Part shown: piece by piece, positions 52,875 to 61,941 of the stretch | Position numbering within the stretch: the stretch's first letter is position 1 | How the letters are laid out: the number at the start of each line of letters is the position of its first letter | From: CAZSLO01 sp964608025 | GTDB lineage: Bacteria; Chloroflexota; Dehalococcoidia; Lucifugimonadales; CAJWER01 | Assembly: GCA_964608025.1 (NCBI GenBank) | Contig: CAZSLO010000006.1 | Location: forward strand, 164,550-228,549 | Reading direction: 5' to 3' | DNA length: 64,000 bases | The notes under the pieces: generated by a model | Told to the model about the DNA's origin: nothing | Database searches by the model: none | The model's input: only the letters and a program-made list of their open reading frames with translations | Made by a program: the position numbers and the translations under genes

Positions 52875-53927
52875 ATGAAGGCTCTCGTATACCACGGCAA
52901 CAAAGACCTAAGACTAGAGGATGTCCATGAACCTGTGCCTCAAGCAGGTGAAATAAAGCTTGGAATAGACTACTGCGGGATCTGTGCCACTGATATCGAA
53001 GAATACCTTTATGGGCCCAATTTTATAGCCAACCGCGTGCCTAATAGGTTAACAGGACGGAGCCTACCAATTATTACAGGCCATGAGATTACCGGAACTG
53101 TAGTTGAAACAGGACCAGGGGTCACGGAAGTCACGGCAGGAGATAGAGTAGCACTGAACAATGTTTTAACCTGCGGCAAGTGTCGTTACTGTAAGGACAA
53201 TAACGAAACAATGTGCCCTGACATGGCTGTCGCAGGCTTTGCCACCGATGGTGGTCTAGCTGAATACATGGTCTGGAAATCCAACGAAGTCATAAAACTG
53301 CCAGACAACGTGAGTAGTGAACAAGCAGCTCCAATTGAGCCAGCGGCAGTAGCACTCCATTCTGTGAGACGTAGCGGAATCCAGCCAGGTGAAAAATTAG
53401 CCATCCTAGGGTGCGGTACAGTGGGCCTACTAGCCATGCAGACAGCCAAGGCAATGGGAGCAACTGTCTTTGCTATTGATCGAAGACAACTCAGCCTTAA
53501 TATTGCAAAAGAACTCGGTGCTGACGCCACAATCGACACAACCAATAATGATACTCACAAACAACTTTTGGACCTCACCGACGGTGATGGGCCAGACGTA
53601 GTAATCGATGCAGCAGGTGGCCAAAACACTCCAGTTCTAGCTATAGAATGGGTTAGGAGGGGGGGGCGCGTTGTTCTTGTTGCAATCTACACTTCAAACA
53701 CTTCAATCGATTTCAACAGTGTCATGTCTTCAGAAAAACATGTCATTGGGTCCCTGGCCTATCAAAGGCGTGACGTGGAAGAAGTCGTCCAGCTCTTAGC
53801 AAGAGGGGACATTCAGACGACGCCACTCATATCTGATCGAATCAAGCTAAATGAAGTGATTGACAAGGGATTTAAACGCATGATGGAGCCCTCTAAAGAT
53901 GTGTTTAGGATTCTTGTATCACCTTGA
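52875..53927 (+). CDS. Zinc-dependent medium-chain alcohol/polyol dehydrogenase
   Basis: 350 residues from the ATG preceded by AGGAGGA; an upstream in-frame start adds 13 residues. Catalytic zinc ligands Cys in CGICATD and His-Glu in GHEITG, and the four-Cys structural zinc loop CGKCRYCKDNNETMC are present. Rossmann motif LGCGTVGLLAMQ near residue 178 with Asp ending the second strand (AIDRRQ), indicating NAD. It resembles butanediol/sorbitol-type dehydrogenases. Substrate unknown. Confidence 0.9.
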   Translation: MKALVYHGNKDLRLEDVHEPVPQAGEIKLGIDYCGICATDIEEYLYGPNFIANRVPNRLTGRSLPIITGHEITGTVVETGPGVTEVTAGDRVALNNVLTCGKCRYCKDNNETMCPDMAVAGFATDGGLAEYMVWKSNEVIKLPDNVSSEQAAPIEPAAVALHSVRRSGIQPGEKLAILGCGTVGLLAMQTAKAMGATVFAIDRRQLSLNIAKELGADATIDTTNNDTHKQLLDLTDGDGPDVVIDAAGGQNTPVLAIEWVRRGGRVVLVAIYTSNTSIDFNSVMSSEKHVIGSLAYQRRDVEEVVQLLARGDIQTTPLISDRIKLNEVIDKGFKRMMEPSKDVFRILVSP

Positions 53928-54141
53928 TTACTGGTTAATTCTTGGAAATATTCCAAATTTCTTAACCAAGACAAACACTTCGATAGCCCTGCTAAACACT
54001 TCTTTCACTTAAGCAAATCTCTCGCATCTTGAGATATAACTATCCCTTGCATCAAATTAGCGATGGTTATTCACCAAAGTTTCGATGGATACCAGATCAG
54101 TGTCCCAAACCTAATTTGGACCTTGGATCACAATGATTTCA

Positions 54142-54171
54142 TTGACTCTATAACGATTTTTTTGTTAGCAT
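54142..54171 (+). promoter_or_regulatory. Promoter for a leaderless inositol phosphate synthase mRNA
   Basis: -35 TTGACT (54142-54147, 5 of 6), 18-nt spacer, -10 TAGCAT (54166-54171, 4 of 6). The expected start, about 7 nt downstream, coincides with the ATG at 54178. A GAGG is only one nt before the ATG, too close to act, which agrees with leaderless translation. Confidence 0.45.
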
Positions 54172-54177
54172 TGAGGT

Positions 54178-55695
54178 ATGGAAAATATACCGAATCCTGC
54201 AAAGCAGATTATCGACCGTTTCGGCGGCCAATCCTCACTCGCTTCCCTTCTGGGAAAACGTCAGAGCACGGTGCAACACTGGTCTAAAACTGGAAGAATT
54301 CCATCTCAATGGCATGATAAATTGCTAGGCCTAGCACGTGACAAAGGTATTGGACTTGAACCCAAAGACTTTGTCTTCGCAGATAAACCTAGGGTACATC
54401 CAGCGGATGGAAAGCTAGGTATACTACTAGTAGGTCTTGGGGCCGTATCTTCAACCTTCATCGCTGGTGTAGAACACATCAGGAACGGCAATGGACAGCC
54501 TACTGGGTCACTCAGCCAGATGGCAACTATCAGATTAGGCAAAAGGTCCGATAAAAAGAGTCCGTTGATTAGAGATTTCGTTCCTCTTGCTAACCTCGAT
54601 CAACTGGTCTTCGGTGCGTGGGACCCAATTCCAGACAACGCCTACGATGCCGCAGTCAAAAGCAGTGTCCTTGAACACCACGAGGAATTAGAGCCAATCG
54701 CTGATTTCATGAAATCCATAGAACCGATGGCCGCGGTCTTCGATACCGATTATGTAAAGCGTATTGATGGGACTAATACCAAATCTTTAAATACCAAGCT
54801 TGAGGCCGTCGCAGCTGTCCGGGAGGACATTAGACGATTCAAAGATGCTAACCAATGTGCAAGACTCGTCATGGTCTGGTGTGCTTCAACCGAAAAATTC
54901 ATTAGCGAAACGGAAATACATCAAGACCTTGAAAACTTCCTTGGGGGTCTCCACGACAACGACGAGAACATAGCACCATCTATGATCTATGCTTATGCCG
55001 CGATCCTTGAAGGCGTTCCATTTGTAAATGGCGCTCCAAACCTATCTGCGGATATACCAGCTCTCGAAAAATTGGCTAGGGATCAAGGCGTTCCACTATG
55101 TGGTAAAGACTTTAAGACAGGACAAACTCTGGTCAAGACAGTCATAGGCCCAATGCTTAAAGCCAGGATGCTGGGGATGGACGGTTGGTTCTCGACCAAC
55201 ATACTAGGCAATAGAGACGGCGAAGTGCTCGACGAACCAGAGAATTTCAAGACCAAGGAAGAATCCAAGCTTGGAGTTCTCGAGTACATATTGCAACCTG
55301 ATTTATATCCAGAGCTCTACTCCGACGCATACCATAAGGTACGAATCAACTACTATCCTCCTCGCGGTGACGCAAAAGAAGGGTGGGATAACATCGACCT
55401 GTTTGGTTGGCTCGGCCACCGAATGCAATTAAAAGTTAACTTCCTATGTTCTGACTCAATCCTAGCTGCCCCTTTGGTGCTAGACCTAGCGCTATTTATG
55501 GATTTGGCACAGAGATCTAGCATGGCCGGTATCCAAGAATGGCTATCATTTTACTTTAAGAGTCCTCAGCACTCAGATACCGTATACCCAGAACATGACC
55601 TGTTTATTCAACAAACTAAGCTAAAAAACACGCTCCGTTGGTTAATGGGCGAAGAACAGATTACTCATCTAGGAATGGAATACTATAAAGATTAA
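54178..55695 (+). CDS. Inositol-3-phosphate synthase with N-terminal HTH domain
   Basis: 505 residues. Residues 1-60 form a small helix-turn-helix of the YdaS/Cro-like kind (IIDRFGGQSSLASLLGKRQS, then TVQHWSKTGRIPSQWHDKL). The remainder is a myo-inositol-1-phosphate synthase: Rossmann start GILLVGLGAVSSTF near residue 79, SMIYAYAAILEGVPFVNGAP, GKDFKTGQTLVKT near residue 305, and SKLGVLEYIL. It converts glucose 6-phosphate to inositol 3-phosphate using NAD. The DNA-binding fusion suggests an autoregulating enzyme, which is inference. The 250 nt upstream hold a promoter but no gene. Confidence 0.85.
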   Translation: MENIPNPAKQIIDRFGGQSSLASLLGKRQSTVQHWSKTGRIPSQWHDKLLGLARDKGIGLEPKDFVFADKPRVHPADGKLGILLVGLGAVSSTFIAGVEHIRNGNGQPTGSLSQMATIRLGKRSDKKSPLIRDFVPLANLDQLVFGAWDPIPDNAYDAAVKSSVLEHHEELEPIADFMKSIEPMAAVFDTDYVKRIDGTNTKSLNTKLEAVAAVREDIRRFKDANQCARLVMVWCASTEKFISETEIHQDLENFLGGLHDNDENIAPSMIYAYAAILEGVPFVNGAPNLSADIPALEKLARDQGVPLCGKDFKTGQTLVKTVIGPMLKARMLGMDGWFSTNILGNRDGEVLDEPENFKTKEESKLGVLEYILQPDLYPELYSDAYHKVRINYYPPRGDAKEGWDNIDLFGWLGHRMQLKVNFLCSDSILAAPLVLDLALFMDLAQRSSMAGIQEWLSFYFKSPQHSDTVYPEHDLFIQQTKLKNTLRWLMGEEQITHLGMEYYKD

Positions 55696-55759
55696 CTTGC
55701 CTTGAGACCTCAACAGGTAATGATCATCTAGTTTTATGTGTCCGGTGTTTCCACAAAAC

Positions 55760-56314
55760 CTATCGTAGGTATAGCGAGCTCCATTGCTTTCTGTTTATGG
55801 AATGGACCTCCAAATCATGTCCATGAAAATGGATGTCCTTCTCAAATCTCATACCAAGCTTGCTAGCCAAGTTTAGGGATGGCTTGTTTGGGGTGTGAAT
55901 TAGCGCAATAACCCGGTCCAATCCAATCACCCGAATCCCATAATCTAGAACAACAGAAGCAGCCTCAGTACCAATACCCTTGCCCCAATAATGGCGCACA
56001 AGACGATATGCAATTTCTGTCTCCGGCTTCCCATCGATATCATCGAAGCGGGAGAATCCACAGTAACCAACAAATCGGTCGTCTCCCTTAAGTGTCACAG
56101 CCCATGGTCCGAATCCCCAGCTAGTCGTTTTGTGATATACACGATTCTTTTGGATCCAATTTGATACCCATGTTCGGTTACGAATACCATCAAATGAGTA
56201 CCTCATAACCTCTGGATCTGAGAACATAGCAGCCGCTGCGTCCAGATCGTTTATGTGGACCGTCCTCAATATAAGACGATCGGACTCTGTGATCAATGTA
56301 GTATTAGCTGCCAC
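55760..56314 (-). CDS. GNAT family N-acetyltransferase (RimJ/RimL type)
   Basis: 184 residues. It opens LITESDRLILRTVHINDLDAAAAMFSDPEVMRY, characteristic of RimJ/RimL-like acetyltransferases, and has YRLVRHYWGKGIGTEAASVVLDYG as the acetyl-CoA-binding motif A near residue 115. It could acetylate protein N termini or small amines. The GTG start has GGAGGA nine nt upstream. Confidence 0.88.
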   Translation of the reverse strand: MAANTTLITESDRLILRTVHINDLDAAAAMFSDPEVMRYSFDGIRNRTWVSNWIQKNRVYHKTTSWGFGPWAVTLKGDDRFVGYCGFSRFDDIDGKPETEIAYRLVRHYWGKGIGTEAASVVLDYGIRVIGLDRVIALIHTPNKPSLNLASKLGMRFEKDIHFHGHDLEVHSINRKQWSSLYLR

Positions 56315-56467
56315 GGAATGGAGTCCTCCACGGCTCGAAGATGGTTAAATCAAAAACATCGGCGTATAAAATAATGGTTAGTCACAAAACCACCGACCTT
56401 GAGCCTGATATACAACTTAATCTCATCATTTGATTTATTAATAGTGGGTTAGAAATATGACAAGAGC

Positions 56468-56890
56468 CTACATTTTTTTCACTGGCTCGTGAAATCCGGC
56501 CTTGGCATCCATGGGATTTCCTCCGAAATAAAGATACGCCAGATCATCGTCCCCTGTATTTTCTGTGTAATGCTTTAGTCCTGGTGGAGTGTATATCCAT
56601 GCACCACGACCCACTACACGTTCATCGTCCCCAACACGCATTATCCCTTTCCCAGCAATCACGTAGTAGAACATGGGTGTCTCATGAGCATGGGCTTCGT
56701 AGATGCCACCTGGTTTGAAAACGTTGACACCTAAAAGACGATCATATGTATCTGATCCGGGAAGGCGGTCCACCATACCACTCATCTTGATAGAGCGATA
56801 GGTAGTATCATCAATCGCCAACAGGGTATGACCATGCGAATCATCCTTGAATTTCATCCATTCGTCTTCGGTAAAAACATATTTAGGCAT
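56468..56890 (-). CDS. Cupin domain protein
   Basis: 140 residues with one cupin-2 barrel. Metal-binding residues appear in the first motif (GGIYEAHAHETPMFYYVIAGKG) and the second (PPGLKHYTEN). It could be a metal-dependent isomerase or dioxygenase, or a ligand-binding protein. AAGGAGG precedes the ATG. It stands alone between minus-strand and plus-strand genes and its substrate is unknown. Confidence 0.82.
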   Translation of the reverse strand: MPKYVFTEDEWMKFKDDSHGHTLLAIDDTTYRSIKMSGMVDRLPGSDTYDRLLGVNVFKPGGIYEAHAHETPMFYYVIAGKGIMRVGDDERVVGRGAWIYTPPGLKHYTENTGDDDLAYLYFGGNPMDAKAGFHEPVKKM

Positions 56891-57027
56891 TCGATCCTCC
56901 TTAATTTAGATCCAACATACTGCCCACCTTCTCACAACCACATGAATTCCGCCAACTCCCTCAAACATGTGACCACATTCTTAATCGAGTATCCTATAAA
57001 AACACGAATTTAACCGGAGAATTGCCC

Positions 57028-58284
57028 ATGCCTCCAATTTCGGATACTAGGAATACGCCCCCGTGGACAGGAATGGACATACGTAATCTACTAAGCAAGT
57101 CCGCGCTGGCAGTGGGTGCCGGTAACCCAATCGAAACTAGACTCCAGAGAAAACAATCATCGGTTGTAAAAAAACCAATCTCATTGGGAGGCGGAGTCCC
57201 TGATACCGCTACCCTTCCTGTCAATGATCTCCTAGATTCGTTGACAAAGGTCCTTAGAAACAGTCCAACAGAAACTCTTGCATACGGAGGGGTACTCGGT
57301 TTCGAAGGCATGCGGACAGTTTTGGCGGAACGTTACAGTAATATTGATAATCTGGATCTAAATCCCAGCAATTTCGTAGTTAACAACGGCAGTGCCGGAA
57401 GCATAGACAACATATGTGACGCATTTATAGAACCAGGGGACGTCATCCTTGTCGAATCTCCTACCTTTTCTGGCTCAATTCGAACGATGCGGGGTCATCT
57501 GGCTGAGCTTGTCCCAATCCCATTAGGCAATCCCGATGCAATCGCCGACACGGTTAAAAATATAAAAGCAAAAGGCAAGCACGTCAAAATGCTTTACACC
57601 ATAGCTGACTTCCACAATCCCACCGGCTCTACTATGTCCCAAAAAGATCGCGAGTCACTTATCGAAATTTGTTCCAGCCATCAAATCCTTATCATTGAAG
57701 ACGGAGCTTACTCTGACATATTTTTTGGAGAAGGGCCTCCTCAATCTCTATATGGACTGGCCAATGGAGAGGGGATACTGAAAGTAGGCACTTTCAGTAA
57801 AACAATTGCTACAGGCCTACGTATTGGCTGGGTACAGGCCCGCTCCGATTTTATAGACGTATTGAGCAGCATGAAATTTGACATGGGCTCAAGTCCATTG
57901 TTACTAAGGGCAATCTCCGACTACGTCGGATCAGGCCAAATGGACCAGCACCTGTCAGATATGAGGCCATTATACGAAGAAAAGTGCGATGCACTCTGTA
58001 AAAGCCTAGAAAAACACTGCGCCAACGAACTGATTTTTACCCGACCATCTGGAGGATTTTTCCTTTGGGCAAAATGCCTTCATGCAGACGCAAATCTACT
58101 CTCTAAGATTGCTGAGGAAGAAGGTCTTAACTTCCCGGCAGGCTCAAATTTCTTCCTAGATGGAAAGACAGCCGACACAAAACATATTCGATTAGCTTTT
58201 AGCACAGCTAACCTCAATGCCATGAGGGAAGTTGGTCCCAAGATGCGTAAGTCTATCGAACGGGCTCTTAACACAACCTCCTAG
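57028..58284 (+). CDS. PLP-dependent aminotransferase (MocR/LysN-like class I/II)
   Basis: 418 residues from ATG 57028, eight nt after GGAG; the in-frame TTG at 57022 is too close. ISLGGGVPDTATLP opens the class; YTIADFHNPTGSTM, ILIIEDGAYSDIFF and GTFSKTIATGLRIGW provide PLP-binding Asn, Asp and Schiff-base Lys. It belongs to the 2-aminoadipate/aromatic aminotransferase group, without the GntR DNA-binding domain of MocR regulators. Substrate unknown. Confidence 0.88.
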   Translation: MPPISDTRNTPPWTGMDIRNLLSKSALAVGAGNPIETRLQRKQSSVVKKPISLGGGVPDTATLPVNDLLDSLTKVLRNSPTETLAYGGVLGFEGMRTVLAERYSNIDNLDLNPSNFVVNNGSAGSIDNICDAFIEPGDVILVESPTFSGSIRTMRGHLAELVPIPLGNPDAIADTVKNIKAKGKHVKMLYTIADFHNPTGSTMSQKDRESLIEICSSHQILIIEDGAYSDIFFGEGPPQSLYGLANGEGILKVGTFSKTIATGLRIGWVQARSDFIDVLSSMKFDMGSSPLLLRAISDYVGSGQMDQHLSDMRPLYEEKCDALCKSLEKHCANELIFTRPSGGFFLWAKCLHADANLLSKIAEEEGLNFPAGSNFFLDGKTADTKHIRLAFSTANLNAMREVGPKMRKSIERALNTTS

Positions 58285-58392
58285 TCTCCGACTATGCTCT
58301 TATAGCCGACGATCCTAAGACTACCCAAGCAAAGAACCCCGAGTCTACATAGTAAGCTTAACTTATAAGCAAACATCTAGTGATTTATCCGA

Positions 58393-59409
58393 TCAACAAT
58401 GCGTCTTTATATTCCCAACGGTCGGATATTCGATATTAAATACTCTTTGTGGCTGCCACCGGCTAGCGGTGGCATCAAATACAATTATACCTATAAAGCG
58501 TCCATCTGTACTATAGGCTCGGCATCTTTCGTTGGACCGAGTAGGAAATGTTTTTTGACCAAGCGAAAGAGATTGTCCTTGGCGCAATGCTTGTTCAGCC
58601 TTACCGCCAATTATGATTGTTCGTAGATGAGAAACAATTGTATCTGGTGCTCGTACAATCTGTTTCCAAGAACTATCACCGAATTTTTTTTCTACCTGCT
58701 GCAAAGTTAGAGCTTCGCCAATATAGAAAGGACCGTTTTTGATCCGTTTAAGGCTCTTTAGGTGTGCTCCACATCCAAGTTTCTCTCCTAGGTCATGTGC
58801 AAGGGATCGCATATAAAACCCTCGACCACACCGAACCTCAATTTCGACCAATGGAAAGTTCCACTCAATCACTTTAATTTCATTCACTTCAACTCTACGA
58901 GGATCTCTATCAATCTCAACTCCCGCCCGTGCGAGTTCGTATAGCCGTTTGCCTTGGCGTTTAAGTGCGCTGTACATTGGTGGCACCTGATCAATCACCC
59001 CTATGAATTTCCCCATAGTAGTAGTAAATCCATCCAAAGTGACCTCAGAAGCATCCATCCGTCTTATCACTGCTCCCTGCACATCATAAGTATCTGTCTC
59101 GACACCTAGCTCTACGACTCCCCTGTAAATCTTGGATCCATCAACAAGATCCTGCATCATTTTTGTGCCTTGACCAAGACAAATAACTATTACTCCTGTC
59201 GCGAACGGATCTAATGTACCTCCATGACCAACACGTTTGACTCGACTTACACGCTTGATATGCCTGACAACATCCATACTTGTCAATCCTTCAGGCTTAT
59301 CGATATTCAGCACACCATCTATTACCCTGGTGGCTGATCGACTTTCCCGTGTTTCCCTTTTACTCGTTTCAGGAGAATCGACTTGTTCATGGTGAGTATA
59401 AGTGTTCAA
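58393..59409 (-). CDS. truB: tRNA pseudouridine(55) synthase TruB
   Basis: 338 residues. NIDKPEGLTSMDVVRHIKR leads into VGHGGTLDPFATGV, with the catalytic Asp near residue 69, and RVEVNEI and GRGFYMRSLAHDLG are conserved. It makes pseudouridine 55 in the T loop. The first 32 residues are a poorly conserved extension (THHEQVDSPETSKRET); the only early start is TTG, with AGGA nine nt upstream. Last gene of the nusA operon. Confidence 0.95.
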   Translation of the reverse strand: MNTYTHHEQVDSPETSKRETRESRSATRVIDGVLNIDKPEGLTSMDVVRHIKRVSRVKRVGHGGTLDPFATGVIVICLGQGTKMMQDLVDGSKIYRGVVELGVETDTYDVQGAVIRRMDASEVTLDGFTTTMGKFIGVIDQVPPMYSALKRQGKRLYELARAGVEIDRDPRRVEVNEIKVIEWNFPLVEIEVRCGRGFYMRSLAHDLGEKLGCGAHLKSLKRIKNGPFYIGEALTLQQVEKKFGDSSWKQIVRAPDTIVSHLRTIIIGGKAEQALRQGQSLSLGQKTFPTRSNERCRAYSTDGRFIGIIVFDATASRWQPQRVFNIEYPTVGNIKTHC

Positions 59410-59423
59410 TCAAACTGGTCCTG

Positions 59424-59765
59424 TTACGAATCTATGGCTTCATTTATTAGTCTTAATATCTCATCACCCCGCTCTATAGAATCATCGATTTCAAAAGATA
59501 GTTGGGGAATTCTTTTTAGGTCGGTCGATCTTAAGCCACGACGAATAACCCCTGCTGCAGATCTCAAAACCGCGATTGTCTGGGTCTTGCTATCATCATC
59601 GCCAAGAACACTTATGTATACGCGAGCGGATGATAAATCCGGAGAGGTTTCTACACTTGTAACAGTATGTATTCCGACGAGCCTAGGATCAGAAAGTTCT
59701 GATGATATTATCCGGCTTATATTATTCCGTAATAACACATTCACACGTTCAAGACGACGGCTCAT
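59424..59765 (-). CDS. rbfA: Ribosome-binding factor A
   Basis: 113 residues, family-typical. RRLERVNVLLRNNISRIISSELSDPRLVGIHTVTSVETSPDLS carries the KH-like fold, and RSTDLKRIPQLSFEIDDSIERGDEI the C-terminal part. It acts in late 30S maturation. It lies between infB and truB, 57 nt after infB and 14 nt before truB. Confidence 0.95.
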   Translation of the reverse strand: MSRRLERVNVLLRNNISRIISSELSDPRLVGIHTVTSVETSPDLSSARVYISVLGDDDSKTQTIAVLRSAAGVIRRGLRSTDLKRIPQLSFEIDDSIERGDEILRLINEAIDS

Positions 59766-59822
59766 GGATAACCCCTGGTTTCGATTTCAATGTAGAAGTT
59801 GGTAGCAGATATATGGAAACAG

Positions 59823-61637
59823 TTATCCGATTTCTTCAGTGCGATGTGATTCCAGTGCATCACCTTCCTGAAAGTCGGAAAAGCCTTCTAGTATAATGCC
59901 ACCTTCCAAACCAGTTGCCACTTCTCGAACATCGTCCTTGAAATGTTTTAAGCTGGCGATGCGCCCTTCGAAAATTATCTGCCCGCTCCGTAATACATGT
60001 ATGGTCCCTGAACGTGAGATTTGGCCCTGATTTACATAAAATCCTGCCGCCATTCTTCGACCACCAACACCAAACAAGGCCCGGACAGTACCAATACCTT
60101 CCACAACATCCCTAGTTTCGGGCTCAAGTAGTCCAGACAGAGCCTTCCGCACATCATCAAGCAAGTTGTATATGATATCGTAGCTACGTATTTCAATGTC
60201 TTCCTGGATAGCTAATGTCTGGGCACCACTTTCAGGCAACACATTGAATCCAACTATAATTGCGTTTGAAGCAACAGCTAACAGCACGTCACTCTCTGTG
60301 ATAGTTCCTGTCTGAGAATGGATCAAATTAACCTTAGTCTGTTCGGTATTTAAGGCTTGGAGAGCATTGCTAACAGCGTCTATGCTGCCCTGTACGTCAG
60401 TCTTAACTATCAAATCAAGAGAAATGGCCTCACCCGACTCAATCATAGAATTGACCTCGGACAAGGTTATGCCAGATCGTTTTCTACCTTCTCGAGCCTG
60501 TCTGTGTTCGTCGACAGTTGCACGGGCAGCACGATCATTGAGGGCGACTTCTACAATATCCCCGGCCCCAGGCAGGCCGTTCAATCCCATAACTACTACG
60601 GGCATAGAGGGTCCCGCTTCCTTGATGGTTTGTCCCAGATCATTGCGCATAGCCCTGACACGTCCATAAGCTTCTCCAGCTACAATTATGTCACCAAGGT
60701 GTAGGGTTCCAGTTTGAACCAGCAAAGTAGCAACGGGGCCACGACTTTTATTTATTTCGGCTTCTACAACAACTGCCCTAGCAGATCTATCTGGGTTTGC
60801 TTTTAGTTCAGCTACTTCAGCGACAGCATTAAGATTTTCCAGTAGATCTGGCACACCTTCTCCGGTCAAAGCAGAAACAGGGACAGCGATAACGTCACCT
60901 CCCCATTCCTCGATCAACAGGTCGTTCTCTGCCAATTCCCGTTTGACACGGTCCTGATCAGCTCTCTGGCTATCAATTTTGTTAATCGCTATTACAATCG
61001 GTACAGAAGCTGCCTTGACATGATCGATCGCTTCAATTGTTTGGGGCATCACACCATCATCGGCAGCCACCACTACCACAGCAATATCAGTCACCTGAGC
61101 TCCACGAGCACGCATGGAAGTGAATGCCTCATGGCCTGGTGTATCTAGAAAAGTGATCCTATTTTCGTTCACTTGTACTTGGTAAGCACCTATGTGCTGT
61201 GTAATGCCTCCAGCCTCACTAGCTGTAACATTGGTATTTCTTATATTGTCAAGCAGAGTTGTTTTACCATGATCCACATGGCCCAATATCGTCACTACAG
61301 GGTTCCTAAGAACCAAAGATTCTTCATCTTCATCTTTATTTGAGACAACAAGAGAGCCTGGTCCTCGTTCTTGTTCCTTTGGTGCTCTTACCCTAAATCC
61401 CAAGGACTGGGCTACCATTGCCGCAGATTCAAAGTCCACTTCATCATTCATGCTCAGCATAAATCCCGCACGCATGAGTTGCTTTATAGTTTCTACGGCA
61501 TCTACGTCCATAAGATCTGACAATTCACCAACAGTAACTACTGCGGGAATTTCTATAATAGCCATGTCTTCTTGTGCAGATGAAGATACCGGGGGTGGTT
61601 GTTCTTCCGTATCAACAATTTGTGGTTTTTTCGCCAT
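59823..61637 (-). CDS. infB: Translation initiation factor IF-2 (short N-terminal form)
   Basis: About 604 residues from ATG 61637; TTG 61652 adds five residues and overlaps rnpM. GTPase motifs are complete: GHVDHGKTTLLDN, DTPGHEAFTS and NKID. Domain II and C-terminal tRNA-binding domains follow (IVGFNVLPES; RSGTIHVLRSGQIIFEG). The N-terminal region is only about 125 residues, as in several Chloroflexi, unlike the 400 or more of enteric IF-2. It delivers initiator tRNA. Confidence 0.96.
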   Translation of the reverse strand: MAKKPQIVDTEEQPPPVSSSAQEDMAIIEIPAVVTVGELSDLMDVDAVETIKQLMRAGFMLSMNDEVDFESAAMVAQSLGFRVRAPKEQERGPGSLVVSNKDEDEESLVLRNPVVTILGHVDHGKTTLLDNIRNTNVTASEAGGITQHIGAYQVQVNENRITFLDTPGHEAFTSMRARGAQVTDIAVVVVAADDGVMPQTIEAIDHVKAASVPIVIAINKIDSQRADQDRVKRELAENDLLIEEWGGDVIAVPVSALTGEGVPDLLENLNAVAEVAELKANPDRSARAVVVEAEINKSRGPVATLLVQTGTLHLGDIIVAGEAYGRVRAMRNDLGQTIKEAGPSMPVVVMGLNGLPGAGDIVEVALNDRAARATVDEHRQAREGRKRSGITLSEVNSMIESGEAISLDLIVKTDVQGSIDAVSNALQALNTEQTKVNLIHSQTGTITESDVLLAVASNAIIVGFNVLPESGAQTLAIQEDIEIRSYDIIYNLLDDVRKALSGLLEPETRDVVEGIGTVRALFGVGGRRMAAGFYVNQGQISRSGTIHVLRSGQIIFEGRIASLKHFKDDVREVATGLEGGIILEGFSDFQEGDALESHRTEEIG

Positions 61638-61644
61638 TATATTG

Positions 61645-61938
61645 TTACTCAACTAGGGTTAAAGTTTCGAGATACTCTGCCAAATTCACCCATTCTTTTT
61701 CTGTTAAATCACGATTAAGAGCGTGGCTCAGTTGGTCGCGTCCTCTACGATAGTGGTCAGGATTGCTGGATAGGCAAAGGTATGCCCCACGACCTAGAGA
61801 TTTTCCAGTCACATCGATTACTACAGGTCCTTCCTGTGAAACTGCGATGCGCAACAGATCTCCTTTGAAAAACTTATCGCCACAAGCTACGCATCTGCGG
61901 ACCGGCATATTGGAATAATTTACATCCTCTTGCGCCAA
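61645..61938 (-). CDS. rnpM: YlxR family RNA-binding protein RnpM
   Basis: 97 residues. MPVRRCVACGDKFFKGDLLRIA and GRGAYLCLSSNPDHYRRG mark the YlxR family, a small RNA-binding protein recently named RnpM because it modulates RNase P in Bacillus. Translation may begin at TTG 61938 or ATG 61908, the latter giving the usual family start. Between nusA and infB as in most bacteria. Confidence 0.9.
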   Translation of the reverse strand: MAQEDVNYSNMPVRRCVACGDKFFKGDLLRIAVSQEGPVVIDVTGKSLGRGAYLCLSSNPDHYRRGRDQLSHALNRDLTEKEWVNLAEYLETLTLVE

Positions 61939-61941
61939 TCC

